A DNA stretch of 5,774 bases from JBLIOB01 sp047639575. Lineage in GTDB: Bacteria; Bacteroidota; Bacteroidia; Flavobacteriales_D; Parvicellaceae. The stretch's first letter is position 1, and the number at the start of each line of letters is the position of its first letter. The translations under genes were made by a program, and so were the position numbers. The notes beneath the pieces were generated by a model. It was given only the letters and a program-made list of their open reading frames with translations, did not search any database and was not told the DNA's origin. Positions 1-5,316 of the stretch are shown here, one piece after another. Where the stretch lies: the NCBI GenBank assembly GCA_047639575.1, contig JBLIOB010000273.1, positions 1 to 5,774 of the forward strand. Direction: 5' to 3'.

Positions 1-370
1 ACCATACTAATTGGCCGGACCTATTAATTTTAAAAGTAAATGCTCTCGAAGTATCTATTGCATAAAGATTTCCGTATCCAATAATATTATTTTCATGATC
101 TAAATAAAACCCTAAATATCCGAGGTCAAGACTAACCGAATCAATAATTGTGAAATCAATTATTTTATTGCCATTTGTATCAAATTTAGACAAGATTAGT
201 TCTTGCTTAACAAAATCATTTGTTAACGAAATCGTGTATAGAGTATCGTCAATCATTTCCATACCAACACCAATCTCAATAGCACCCCAATCGTACGTGT
301 TATTAAAGAATTGTTGGGCACTGCAATAATTGGCAACCACGATAAATATTATGACTATTAAATTTTTCAA
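1..370 (-). CDS. Secreted protein, N-terminal part (paralogue of the gene at 1800-2186)
   Basis: Reading the minus strand from a TTG at 370-368 gives an open frame of 123 codons that runs off the left edge, so the C-terminus is missing. Residues 1-18 are a classical signal peptide: a Lys after the start, a hydrophobic core, and cleavage after SA before QQFF. The mature part contains IDDTLYT and SKFDTNGNKI and is about 55% identical over roughly 106 residues to the protein at 1800-2186 (my hand alignment). The pattern of short strands plus a 'FDTNGN' turn recalls beta-propeller repeats of secreted Bacteroidota proteins, but I cannot assign a family. TTG is the only sensible start: an in-frame TAG lies two codons upstream, and the next Met is well inside the mature protein. 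Unlike its paralogue, this copy continues past the point where the other stops (…GQLVW…), so it is probably the longer, more intact copy. The function is unknown. Confidence 0.75.
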   Translation of the reverse strand, partial: MKNLIVIIFIVVANYCSAQQFFNNTYDWGAIEIGVGMEMIDDTLYTISLTNDFVKQELILSKFDTNGNKIIDFTIIDSVSLDLGYLGFYLDHENNIIGYGNLYAIDTSRAFTFKINRSGQLVW

Positions 371-373
371 CTT

Positions 374-395
374 CTATTATTTCAGAATCGCCTTA
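374..395 (-). pseudogene. Possible remnant of the 3' end of a T9SS gene like that at 2189-3106
   Basis: The minus-strand bases just before the TTG start of the left gene (TTCTGAAATAATAGAAG) resemble those joining the T9SS gene to its downstream partner (TTCTGTAATAAAATAGAAG), including the stop TAG. The similarity ends about 20 bases out. The match is short and AT-rich, so it is suggestive only. It would mean that this paralogue also once followed a T9SS gene. Confidence 0.3.
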
Positions 396-465
396 AATCT
401 CGAATTTGATTAACAAACAAGTTACGAAAAGGGATTAAGATTGATATTAAAAAGCTAACGTGCTT

Positions 466-553
466 GGGTGATACTCATAATCCACAACGTGGAAACAAGC
501 CCCCTGAACTTTAAAACAGTTAGATAAACCTACTAGGGCTTCGCCCTTTTTTT
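466..553 (+). ncRNA. Candidate small structured RNA ending in an intrinsic terminator
   Basis: On the plus strand an outer pair GCTTG/CAAGC (about 468-499) encloses a 5-bp hairpin, TCCAC-AAC-GTGGA, at 481-493. It is followed by a weak AACT/AGTT pairing and then the terminator hairpin at 535-553. A chain of hairpins ending in a terminator, with no reading frame, is what a small RNA gene looks like. I find no good promoter and do not recognise a known RNA family, so this is tentative. Confidence 0.2.
535..553 (+). terminator. Rho-independent terminator, plus strand
   Basis: AGGGC-TTC-GCCCT forms a 5-bp GC-rich stem with a 3-nt loop, followed directly by a run of seven T (547-553). No plus-strand gene lies upstream in the window, so it must end an untranslated or antisense transcript. 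Its AGGGCTTCGC half is shared with the hairpins of the right-hand repeat array. Confidence 0.65.
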
Positions 554-573
554 CTCCGTCATTTTGACGTAAA

Positions 574-604
574 TTTGATTTGTTAATCATTGGTATTACA
601 TTTT
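574..604 (+). promoter_or_regulatory. Possible Bacteroidota promoter, plus strand
   Basis: TTTG at 574-577 is followed after 19 bases by TACATTTT(TG) at 597, close to the Bacteroidota -33 TTTG and -7 TAnnTTTG pattern and spacing. The start site would fall near 610, so the transcript would be a stub of about 45 nt ending at the terminator at 618-655. The region is AT-rich, so the match may be chance. Confidence 0.25.
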
Positions 605-617
605 TGGTTAATAATTG

Positions 618-655
618 AGCCGAGCCAACCGTACAAAGTTTCTCGGCTTTTTTTT
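618..655 (+). terminator. Rho-independent terminator, plus strand
   Basis: AGCCGAG (618-624) and CTCGGCT (642-648) form a perfect 7-bp stem around a 17-nt loop, followed by eight T (648-655). The polarity is plus-strand. The only plus-strand promoter candidate upstream lies just in front of it, so it is either a backup to the terminator at 535-553 or the 3' half of a very short RNA. Confidence 0.65.
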
Positions 656-683
656 ATGTTTAAGTTTTTTAGAATGCTCCCTT

Positions 684-718
684 CCAGATGCCAGAGCTCA
701 TAATGCTCTAGCGTCTAG
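684..718 (-). repeat. Imperfect inverted repeat (14-bp arms, 7-nt loop)
   Basis: Arms 684-697 and 705-718 pair over 14 positions around a 7-nt loop. As minus-strand RNA the pairing is best: 11 Watson-Crick pairs, two G-U wobbles and one mismatch. On the plus strand two of these become C-A mismatches. That asymmetry suggests the structure functions, if at all, in the minus-strand transcript downstream of the HTH gene. It lacks a T tract. Confidence 0.45.
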
Positions 719-754
719 TCAGGTTAGACCTCAGTATAACTGTCGGTCACATCC

Positions 755-784
755 GCATAAGTTGGACTTCTCCAGAGCTTATGC
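755..784 (-). repeat. Inverted repeat over the stop codon of the HTH gene
   Basis: GCATAAG (755-761) and CTTATGC (778-784) are perfect 7-bp arms, with an inner TGGA-CTTC-TCCA hairpin. The HTH gene's last Ala codon and TAA stop lie inside the right arm. It could be a 3'-end processing or stability hairpin of that mRNA. There is no T run after it on the minus strand, so it is not a standard intrinsic terminator. Confidence 0.45.
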
Positions 785-1081
785 AATCCTCATATCGACC
801 TCTTCTGGTGAAGAGGACTGTATCCGTTTATCGATAATTAGGTTCTTAATGTCTTCGTATTGATAGTATAAAACTTGACCAATCTTGCTATAAGGCAGAA
901 TACCTTGAATCCGATAGGATCTGATTGTTCCAGAAGACACACCTAGTAGATGTTGTACTTCTTCGTTAGTTAGAATTGGTTTTTGATAATGACCTTTTGA
1001 TAGTAAAGATTTGATCTCAACGATCAATTCTCCTTTCATCAAACTGAGGTCTTCGGGGGTTAATAGTCTTACTTGCATCAT
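779..1081 (-). CDS. Excisionase/MerR-like helix-turn-helix DNA-binding protein
   Basis: This is a 100-residue cytosolic protein. Residues about 37-84 form a winged HTH of the HTH_17 / excisionase type: LTNEEVQHLLGVSSGTIRSY is helix-turn-helix, then GILPYSKIGQVLYYQYEDI gives the small wing and the typical 'Y..ED...' closing helix. Residues 8-28 form a polar helix that may mediate oligomerisation. Members of this family act as recombination directionality factors of conjugative or integrative elements, or as small repressors. No integrase or relaxase is present here, so the precise job is unknown. The start is ATG at 1081-1079, with a second ATG directly after it. A 10-bp inverted repeat straddles the start, pointing to autoregulation (inference). 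The upstream barrel gene ends 72 bases away on the same strand. The stop codon lies in a hairpin. Confidence 0.75.
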   Translation of the reverse strand: MMQVRLLTPEDLSLMKGELIVEIKSLLSKGHYQKPILTNEEVQHLLGVSSGTIRSYRIQGILPYSKIGQVLYYQYEDIKNLIIDKRIQSSSPEEVDMRIA

Positions 1082-1109
1082 CTTGATTGTTTAGATGGGT
1101 GCAAGTAAG
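1068..1109. promoter_or_regulatory. 10-bp inverted repeat straddling the HTH gene start (candidate operator)
   Basis: CTTACTTGCA at 1068-1077 and TGCAAGTAAG at 1100-1109 are exact reverse complements, separated by 22 bases that include the ATG at 1079-1081. Half-site centres are about 32 bp apart, roughly three helical turns, which suits two protein dimers or a looping pair on one face of DNA. One half overlaps the candidate -7 element, so binding of the HTH protein here could repress its own gene. Confidence 0.45.
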
Positions 1110-1131
1110 TTATAGACGGATTTCAAACAAA
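1100..1131 (-). promoter_or_regulatory. Possible promoter of the HTH gene
   Basis: On the minus strand TTTG (1131-1128) is followed after 20 bases by TACTTGCA (1107-1100), a partial match to the Bacteroidota -7 motif. It would start transcription about 10-15 bases before the ATG. It coincides with one arm of the inverted repeat, as expected for an autoregulated promoter. The match is imperfect. Confidence 0.3.
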
Positions 1132-1153
1132 CCCAATTTGAACAGGGGTCGAT

Positions 1154-1753
1154 TTATTCCTTCTTAAAAATTCTAGAATTTAGGTGGATACCTAAAGAAA
1201 ACAACTCGTTAATTTGCCCATAATCTCTGAAGATATTAGGACTAATCACCCAATCAGAATACTTCATATACATATAAGAGAAAATGATATTAGCTCGTTT
1301 AGCTTTCCAAATAAAGTTAAGTCCTCCACCTGTCACTGATCGATCCAAAGTCAATCCACCGTGCATTCTTGTGTGCTGAAAACCAGAAGTTTTTCCTACG
1401 AAAAAATTAGGCCCTAGAAACATTCGATGCCATTTCGTAGGTAAAATATTCACACAAATTCTTAATCTTATCGTATGATCCCAATTGTGCATTCTAGCAA
1501 ATCCATAGGTATAATGAGCCCCAACTAATACACGGTCGGATAAAAAATCTAATGAAAAAGCTGGGTGAAATGACCTACCAGGCAAATTATCTTTAAGAAC
1601 ATTATTTAAAAGGCCTTGGGTTCTCATCAAAGAACCATGCATACCTAAACAAATATATTCAGGAGCTTTTTTTTTGAAAAGAGAATCGGAAAATTGCGAA
1701 TAGGATGTCAACCCAACAACCATAAAACTAAATACCACTATCCATTTTCGCAC
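1154..1753 (-). CDS. Predicted small outer-membrane beta-barrel protein
   Basis: This 199-residue protein has a clear signal peptide (residues 1-19, ending SYS before QF), so it is exported. The mature part has alternating hydrophobic/polar stretches rich in aromatics and Gly, at about 63-70, 73-86, 93-103, 111-121, 141-149, 153-164 and 184-196. That pattern fits an eight-strand-like outer-membrane barrel, but the family is not one I can name. GTG at 1753-1751 must be the start: an in-frame TAG lies two codons upstream, and the next Met (residue 11) is inside the signal sequence. AGGAT sits just before it, and an overlapping ATG in another frame hits a stop after five codons. The gene lies 46 bases after the short secreted protein on the same strand, so the two may be cotranscribed. 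No T9SS sorting domain is seen, consistent with an integral membrane protein. Confidence 0.7.
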   Translation of the reverse strand: MRKWIVVFSFMVVGLTSYSQFSDSLFKKKAPEYICLGMHGSLMRTQGLLNNVLKDNLPGRSFHPAFSLDFLSDRVLVGAHYTYGFARMHNWDHTIRLRICVNILPTKWHRMFLGPNFFVGKTSGFQHTRMHGGLTLDRSVTGGGLNFIWKAKRANIIFSYMYMKYSDWVISPNIFRDYGQINELFSLGIHLNSRIFKKE

Positions 1754-1799
1754 ATCCTAATATACTAAATCAGCACTTAAGGTTTTCTTGAATTGGTAT

Positions 1800-2186
1800 T
1801 CATTGAGACAACGGCATTTTTACTTGGTAACCGTTTTTTTTCATCTTAAATGCATAGCCTCTTGCGGTGTCGCTTACTATTACTGAGCCATATCCAATCA
1901 AGTGACCCGATCCATCTTGGAACATACCCAAATTTCCAGAGTAAAGTTGGATTGAATCAGTTATGGTATAATCAACGATCTTATTACCGTTTGTATCAAA
2001 CTTTGAAACGATTAAATCACGATTTACAAAATCTGTGCTCCAAGTAAGGGTGTACAGCGTATCATCAATTATCTCACATCCAGAACCTGTCTCAACAGCT
2101 CCCCAACCGCAGGTGTTATTGAAGAATTGTTGGGCGCTCCCTATATATCCAACTAAAACAAACGATATGATTAGGAGAATTCTCAC
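1800..2186 (-). CDS. Short secreted protein, probably C-terminally truncated paralogue of the left-edge gene
   Basis: This is a 128-residue protein with a signal peptide (residues 1-18, hydrophobic core then IGSA before QQFF). The mature part has IDDTLYT (40-46) and SKFDTNGNKI (61-70) and aligns at about 55% identity with the gene at the left edge. That copy continues with QLVW and beyond, whereas this one diverges after residue 122 and stops at KMPLSQ. I therefore infer a truncation or a fusion to unrelated DNA near 1800-1815. It starts at GTG (2186-2184), only 2 bases after the TAG of the T9SS gene (TAG-AA-GTG), so it is likely translated by reinitiation from that gene. No ATG is available near the signal peptide. 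There is no T9SS sorting tail, though one may have been lost with the C-terminus. Function unknown; possibly part of a beta-propeller-type surface protein. Confidence 0.7.
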   Translation of the reverse strand: MRILLIISFVLVGYIGSAQQFFNNTCGWGAVETGSGCEIIDDTLYTLTWSTDFVNRDLIVSKFDTNGNKIVDYTITDSIQLYSGNLGMFQDGSGHLIGYGSVIVSDTARGYAFKMKKNGYQVKMPLSQ

Positions 2187-2188
2187 TT

Positions 2189-3106
2189 CTATTTTATTAC
2201 AGAAACTTTTATCGTAGATAGAATTCTAGAACCGTTTACCAAAGAACAGAAATAGATTCCAGAATTTTGATTGGATAGATCAAGACTTGCTCTACCCTCT
2301 TTGGAATGAAGATTAACAGATTTAACCACATTACCAACTATGTCTGAAATGATTAATTTTTCGATTTCTATGTTAGAATCATATTCGAAATTAGAAATAC
2401 CTGGTGTAGGATTCGGACTTGCCACAAATTTTACGATAGCAGACGAGTTTTCATTTATCGACCAAGGTGCTACAGAATATGCTGAAATCTGATCTATACA
2501 CCATCCATCTTGATTTGTCTCAAAGCTATCACTTATGAAAGTAAATCGATAAATGATCGTATCTGAAAATCCATAAACCGTTGTCCAATTAAAAAGATCC
2601 AATTCCAGACTATACCAGTCGTTATTTGTCCCCGTATAAGGCTGAATAGGATAGTTGTAAGCAGGGCTTCCTCCATTATGATCAATAACGTACCAAGAAG
2701 AATTTGGATCATCATAGACATCGATCCAAGTTAACCCCATATCAGGTGAAGCTTCAATTTTGCCATAATCGTTGATTGAATCCGAATCGATATAATAAAC
2801 TAACGACAATTTAGGGTAATACGGTGAAGACCATAACATGGTGCTATAATATAAGAATGAAGAAGTGTCATTAACAGGGTAATCATTAATGGTATCCGTA
2901 ATTATTCCATTGGACGAGAAAAAAGCCGTAGTAATCGGTGCTTTCTGAGGTGCGCCAATCTGCCAAATATTATTAGGGTTTGACATCGTGTCGATTACAA
3001 TAAAATCCTGGGTTAGCCCTCCTTCAAAATCCATTGTTTGCGAATTCAACTGAATTGAAACAAAAGTTAGCATTATCAGCAATGTAATATATAAACGAAT
3101 TCCCAT
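2189..3106 (-). CDS. T9SS-sorted secreted/cell-surface protein
   Basis: This is a 305-residue protein starting at ATG 3106-3104. The frame stays open to a TTG at 3130, but the ATG gives a normal signal peptide (MGIRLYITLLIML…, cleaved near SQT, residues 1-23). The N-terminal two thirds (about 25-215) is Asp/Asn/Tyr/Trp-rich and ends with DGWCIDQISAY, a motif typical of jelly-roll domains in secreted Bacteroidota proteins. Residues about 226-305 are a T9SS type A C-terminal sorting domain: ASPNPTPG (PNP at 231-233), then EIEKLIISDIVGNVV, then SGIYFCSLVNG and a final IKVSVIK strand. That domain directs passage through the type IX secretion system and is removed at the cell surface. No catalytic motif is visible, so a binding or adhesion role is a guess. 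It heads a run of three exported-protein genes and overlaps none. The last codons are followed after 2 bases by the next gene. Confidence 0.85.
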   Translation of the reverse strand: MGIRLYITLLIMLTFVSIQLNSQTMDFEGGLTQDFIVIDTMSNPNNIWQIGAPQKAPITTAFFSSNGIITDTINDYPVNDTSSFLYYSTMLWSSPYYPKLSLVYYIDSDSINDYGKIEASPDMGLTWIDVYDDPNSSWYVIDHNGGSPAYNYPIQPYTGTNNDWYSLELDLFNWTTVYGFSDTIIYRFTFISDSFETNQDGWCIDQISAYSVAPWSINENSSAIVKFVASPNPTPGISNFEYDSNIEIEKLIISDIVGNVVKSVNLHSKEGRASLDLSNQNSGIYFCSLVNGSRILSTIKVSVIK

Positions 3107-3142
3107 TGGAATACAAGTTAAGAAAAGCAATTAAGAAGGGTT

Positions 3143-3170
3143 GGTGCTAATTTAAGATTCGGGGATTACT
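3143..3170 (+). repeat. Diverged solitary copy of the head of the right-hand repeat unit
   Basis: GGTGCTAATT, six bases, TCGGGGATTACT occurs here and at the head of the array copy at 5477-5504, with the same 6-base spacing but unrelated bases between. Matching blocks of 10 and 12 at the same distance are unlikely by chance. Similarity ends at once on the 3' side. It lies 37 bases upstream of the T9SS start codon. Confidence 0.5.
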
Positions 3171-3392
3171 TTAAGAAAGGCAAAACCTGACCATTGGAAT
3201 TAAGAACTAGTGGAGAGCTTCCATGCTCAAAAGTAAAAGGCCAATAATATTAACGCTTTCAAAAAAATATTCATCGACCGATTTAAGTATGCAGCTATAA
3301 CTTACTTTTCATAAGTCCCCTCCATACTCAAGCCATTCGAATCAAAATCGCATTTTAGTTAATCAGTAGTTACTATCACCGATTTACGGTTT

Positions 3393-3423
3393 TACTGTCA
3401 TAAACTAGTCTTTTATGACAGTA
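3393..3423. repeat. Perfect 12-bp inverted repeat with 7-bp centre
   Basis: TACTGTCATAAA (3393-3404) and TTTATGACAGTA (3412-3423) are exact reverse complements around CTAGTCT. No T run follows on either strand, so it is not an intrinsic terminator. Arm and spacer lengths resemble a tyrosine-recombinase core site (about 11-13 bp arms, 6-8 bp centre), but a large dimeric regulator site or an mRNA hairpin downstream of hipA is also possible. It lies 117 bases beyond the hipA stop. Confidence 0.6.
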
Positions 3424-3539
3424 TCCGTGCCTTATCATGAGAGTAAAAAACATAATTAGAACATCTTTTGAGTGATTTTTGGGATTGGGAAAACTCAACA
3501 AAAGTCTCCTAAAATAGAAAGTGTATTTGCAGACTATAT

Positions 3540-4799
3540 TTAATACGCTAGTCGAAAAGCTCCGGCTTTAAGCTCCTGTTCAGCGTTCGAAATTCCATAT
3601 TGTGCAGCTTTTATTTTCCATTTTTGAACGGCCGCTGTTACTTCAGCTATAATCTCTTCTGCCCTGTTCCTATCTAAGCGATAATATTCATGAACTGACA
3701 TCACCAATTCTAAATCTAGTGCATTATCGTTTTCTGTTATGTTGAGCTTCAACCCTGTACCTGTTTCGACCGGATTAATATCGTAGGCTGGGGATAGTAC
3801 CCACCCATTATTTGTCAATATAAATCCATGGTTCCTTAAATGGTCATCTGTATTTGATACGCAGATGCTAAACACTATTCTGCGCCAAAGCTGTTCTAAA
3901 TCTTCATTAACGCTAGAACCATGGGTTTCAATAAAATCCACTAATTCTAAATAACTTATTCCTTCTTGGTGGTTTTGTCCATCTGTATGCCCAAGCATTG
4001 TCATTGCTGACGAAAAGTGAATTCTGTCACCATTATCAGTTCTGTCAAATCGCTTTGTTAGAAAGGTATGATGGTTACTAGTAAATTTTCTGGCTTGAGC
4101 TACAGCCATATTGATTCCAGCCTCAATCGCCAAACCGTGTGTTACTATTTCCCAGCCCCCTATATCCATTTCATCGTTTCGGCTTGGGAATTTTGCAATC
4201 CATAATTCATTGCTCTCATCTAGCACGCTGGCTTTTGGCCTTGCTCCCCCAAGGGAAGAACCAGGCGCAATTAGCATATTTAGCCACTTTAAATATTCAG
4301 GATCACTTATTACATCATCTTCTTCTAACTTCAAACTAATTTGTTCTAATTCCCGAATTGACGTCCATGGCGGACTTGCTAAAGCTTCATTGTCATTTAA
4401 AAATGGGCCTTCTCTTTCTAATTTAAACCTTAATCCGCCCATTCTATGCCCATCGTGCACACCTAGGAGATAATCTGTTTCAAAAAGATTATCAGCAGAT
4501 TTTCCTTCAATTCTGGCCATTGCTGCTTCACGTCTGAGCATAAGTACTCTTCCCCAACGGTCAGGTGACGAATCTAAAAATAGTCCAAAGTTGATTTTCT
4601 CAACGTCATTCAAATATTGCGGTCCCGTGTATAATTGTAAATCAGGATCTAATAATTGGGCATAGCTTGACCTTAACCATTCTTGATCATATTCAAATGA
4701 AAAGATCTCTTTCCCTCTTAATAATTCAGAGTGCAATATTCCCATGGGAGTTGGCATGTCCATTCCTTCCCAATCCGCATATGCATATATATCTCTCAT
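3540..4799 (-). CDS. hipA: HipA-family serine/threonine-protein kinase toxin
   Basis: This is a 419-residue cytosolic protein, slightly shorter than E. coli HipA (440). In order it has an N-terminal HipA subdomain (1-~120, with FGLFLDSSPDRWGR at 71-84, typical of the family) and a kinase-like core. The core shows SSLGGARPK at 181-189 (the loop equivalent to that carrying Ser150 of E. coli HipA, here probably Ser182), IAKFP with Lys203, TKRFDR at 248-253, the catalytic NTDDHLRNHG at 316-325 (Asp318 and Asn323) and the metal-binding PAYD with Asp340. All expected catalytic residues are present, so it should be active. E. coli HipA phosphorylates GltX, halting translation and promoting persistence; the target here is unknown. 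The ATG follows the hipB stop by 5 bases (TAA-TAAGG-ATG), with AAGG as a close ribosome-binding site, indicating one operon with the antitoxin first. Toxin status is inferred from family and context. Confidence 0.92.
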   Translation of the reverse strand: MRDIYAYADWEGMDMPTPMGILHSELLRGKEIFSFEYDQEWLRSSYAQLLDPDLQLYTGPQYLNDVEKINFGLFLDSSPDRWGRVLMLRREAAMARIEGKSADNLFETDYLLGVHDGHRMGGLRFKLEREGPFLNDNEALASPPWTSIRELEQISLKLEEDDVISDPEYLKWLNMLIAPGSSLGGARPKASVLDESNELWIAKFPSRNDEMDIGGWEIVTHGLAIEAGINMAVAQARKFTSNHHTFLTKRFDRTDNGDRIHFSSAMTMLGHTDGQNHQEGISYLELVDFIETHGSSVNEDLEQLWRRIVFSICVSNTDDHLRNHGFILTNNGWVLSPAYDINPVETGTGLKLNITENDNALDLELVMSVHEYYRLDRNRAEEIIAEVTAAVQKWKIKAAQYGISNAEQELKAGAFRLAY

Positions 4800-4804
4800 C
4801 CTTA

Positions 4805-5122
4805 TTATTTACTTCTTTTAGGAGCACGCTCTTTTGTAGAAAGATTAGCATCCTGTAATTTCCGTCCTAGTTCATCATCTTTAGCTACTAGTAAAAAATC
4901 ATTTTCCAATCCCAACACACGTAAAACAAGTAGGTAAGAACCAATTCCAACACTTTCAGAGCCTTTTTCAATTGCTAATAAAGTTGGTCTACTGATATTC
5001 GCCCGTTCCGCAACTTGTTCCGCACTTAATTTTCTTCTCAACCGTGCCAGTTTCAAATTTTCTCCCATCTCGGTAAGAATTCGTTTGGTTTTTGGTAATA
5101 GAACGGTCTTTCTTTTTGACAT
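4805..5122 (-). CDS. hipB: HipB-type XRE-family antitoxin and operon repressor
   Basis: This is a 105-residue protein with a Cro/C1-type helix-turn-helix at about 18-72: the GENLKLARLRRKLSAEQVAE helices, then ANISRPTLLAIEKGSESVGI with the recognition helix, then YLLVLRVLGL closing the fold. A basic C-terminal tail (82-105, DDELGRKLQDANLST…RSK) matches the tail seen in many HipB-like antitoxins. An N-terminal basic extension of about 17 residues precedes the HTH. In HipBA systems HipB binds HipA to neutralise it and represses the operon through palindromic operators. The start is the ATG at 5122-5120; the promoter and a near-palindrome lie immediately upstream. It ends 5 bases before hipA. Family assignment is firm from the HTH plus the adjacent HipA, but the HTH alone would fit any XRE regulator. 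Confidence 0.9.
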   Translation of the reverse strand: MSKRKTVLLPKTKRILTEMGENLKLARLRRKLSAEQVAERANISRPTLLAIEKGSESVGIGSYLLVLRVLGLENDFLLVAKDDELGRKLQDANLSTKERAPKRSK

Positions 5123-5140
5123 AACGTAAACTTTATTTTA

Positions 5141-5148
5141 CAAATATA
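5141..5148 (-). promoter_or_regulatory. Promoter -7 element of hipBA
   Basis: The minus strand reads TATATTTG, an exact match to the Bacteroidota -7 consensus TAnnTTTG, ending 18 bases before the hipB ATG. The start site would be near 5134, giving a very short leader. A TTTG at 5180-5177 is 28 bases upstream, too far for a standard -33 element, so the -33 region is weak or replaced by the palindrome that sits there. Confidence 0.55.
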
Positions 5149-5155
5149 GTCATTT

Positions 5156-5173
5156 TGTTAACTATAGTTTACA
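5156..5173. promoter_or_regulatory. Candidate HipB operator (18-bp near-palindrome)
   Basis: TGTTAACTATAGTTTACA is palindromic at every position except one pair (5159/5170), with a perfect AACTATAGTT core. It covers the -33 region of the hipBA promoter. A further half-site, GTAAACT at 5126-5132, is the inverse of AGTTTAC at 5166-5172 and lies between the predicted start site and the ATG. Two sites flanking the promoter would let HipB repress its own operon. Binding is inferred from position and symmetry. Confidence 0.5.
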
Positions 5174-5316
5174 TTACAAATTAGTCATCTTACTTAAACC
5201 TATAATAAACTAATTATTGTTACTGGGTATTTACTAATTTCTGTTATTCATTTAACTAAGTCTTCCTCATCTCTATGTTGCATATATCTACATAATCTTG
5301 CTGGGGGTCTAAAAAC

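Larger units (their letters stand above)
371..778. other. Gene-free, hairpin-rich intergenic region
   Basis: I see no credible protein gene in these roughly 400 bases. An 82-codon plus-strand frame starting at 615 crosses a terminator and has no family features. The stretch holds a possible remnant of a gene end next to the left gene, two plus-strand intrinsic terminators, a possible plus-strand promoter between them, and two further imperfect hairpins close to the end of the HTH gene. The density of inverted repeats suggests small RNAs or the scar of a mobile segment. Confidence 0.6.
3107..3539. other. Gene-free region between hipA and the T9SS gene
   Basis: No protein or RNA gene is recognisable. 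It should contain the 3' end of the hipBA transcript and the promoter of the T9SS gene, but no terminator with a T run is evident on the minus strand. A weak hairpin (TTGAGT 3468-3473 with ACTCAA 3493-3498) lies about 40 bases past hipA. The two notable items, a perfect 12-7-12 palindrome and a diverged copy of the head of the right-hand repeat, are listed separately. Confidence 0.6.

Noticed and set aside
684..760. tRNA-Met-like anticodon arm (AGAGC-TCATAAT-GCTCT)
   Set aside because: The loop register is wrong: the base before CAT is not at position 33 when the stem pairs. No acceptor stem, D arm or TTCGA-type T loop is present.
723..767. Integron attC-like core sites GTTAGAC and GTTGGAC
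   Set aside because: Both match GTTRRRY but point the same way, and no matching RYYYAAC partner lies at the right distance; there is no integron integrase.
615..863. An 82-codon plus-strand frame
   Set aside because: It begins inside a terminator hairpin, overlaps the end of the HTH gene in antisense, and has no start context or recognisable domain.
3107..3130. Longer form of the T9SS protein starting at TTG 3130
   Set aside because: It would put eight extra residues, including Cys and Pro, before an ordinary signal peptide that begins neatly at the ATG at 3106.
4111..4473. Plus-strand frame of 120 codons antisense to hipA
   Set aside because: It lies wholly within the strongly supported hipA gene and has the composition expected of a shadow frame.
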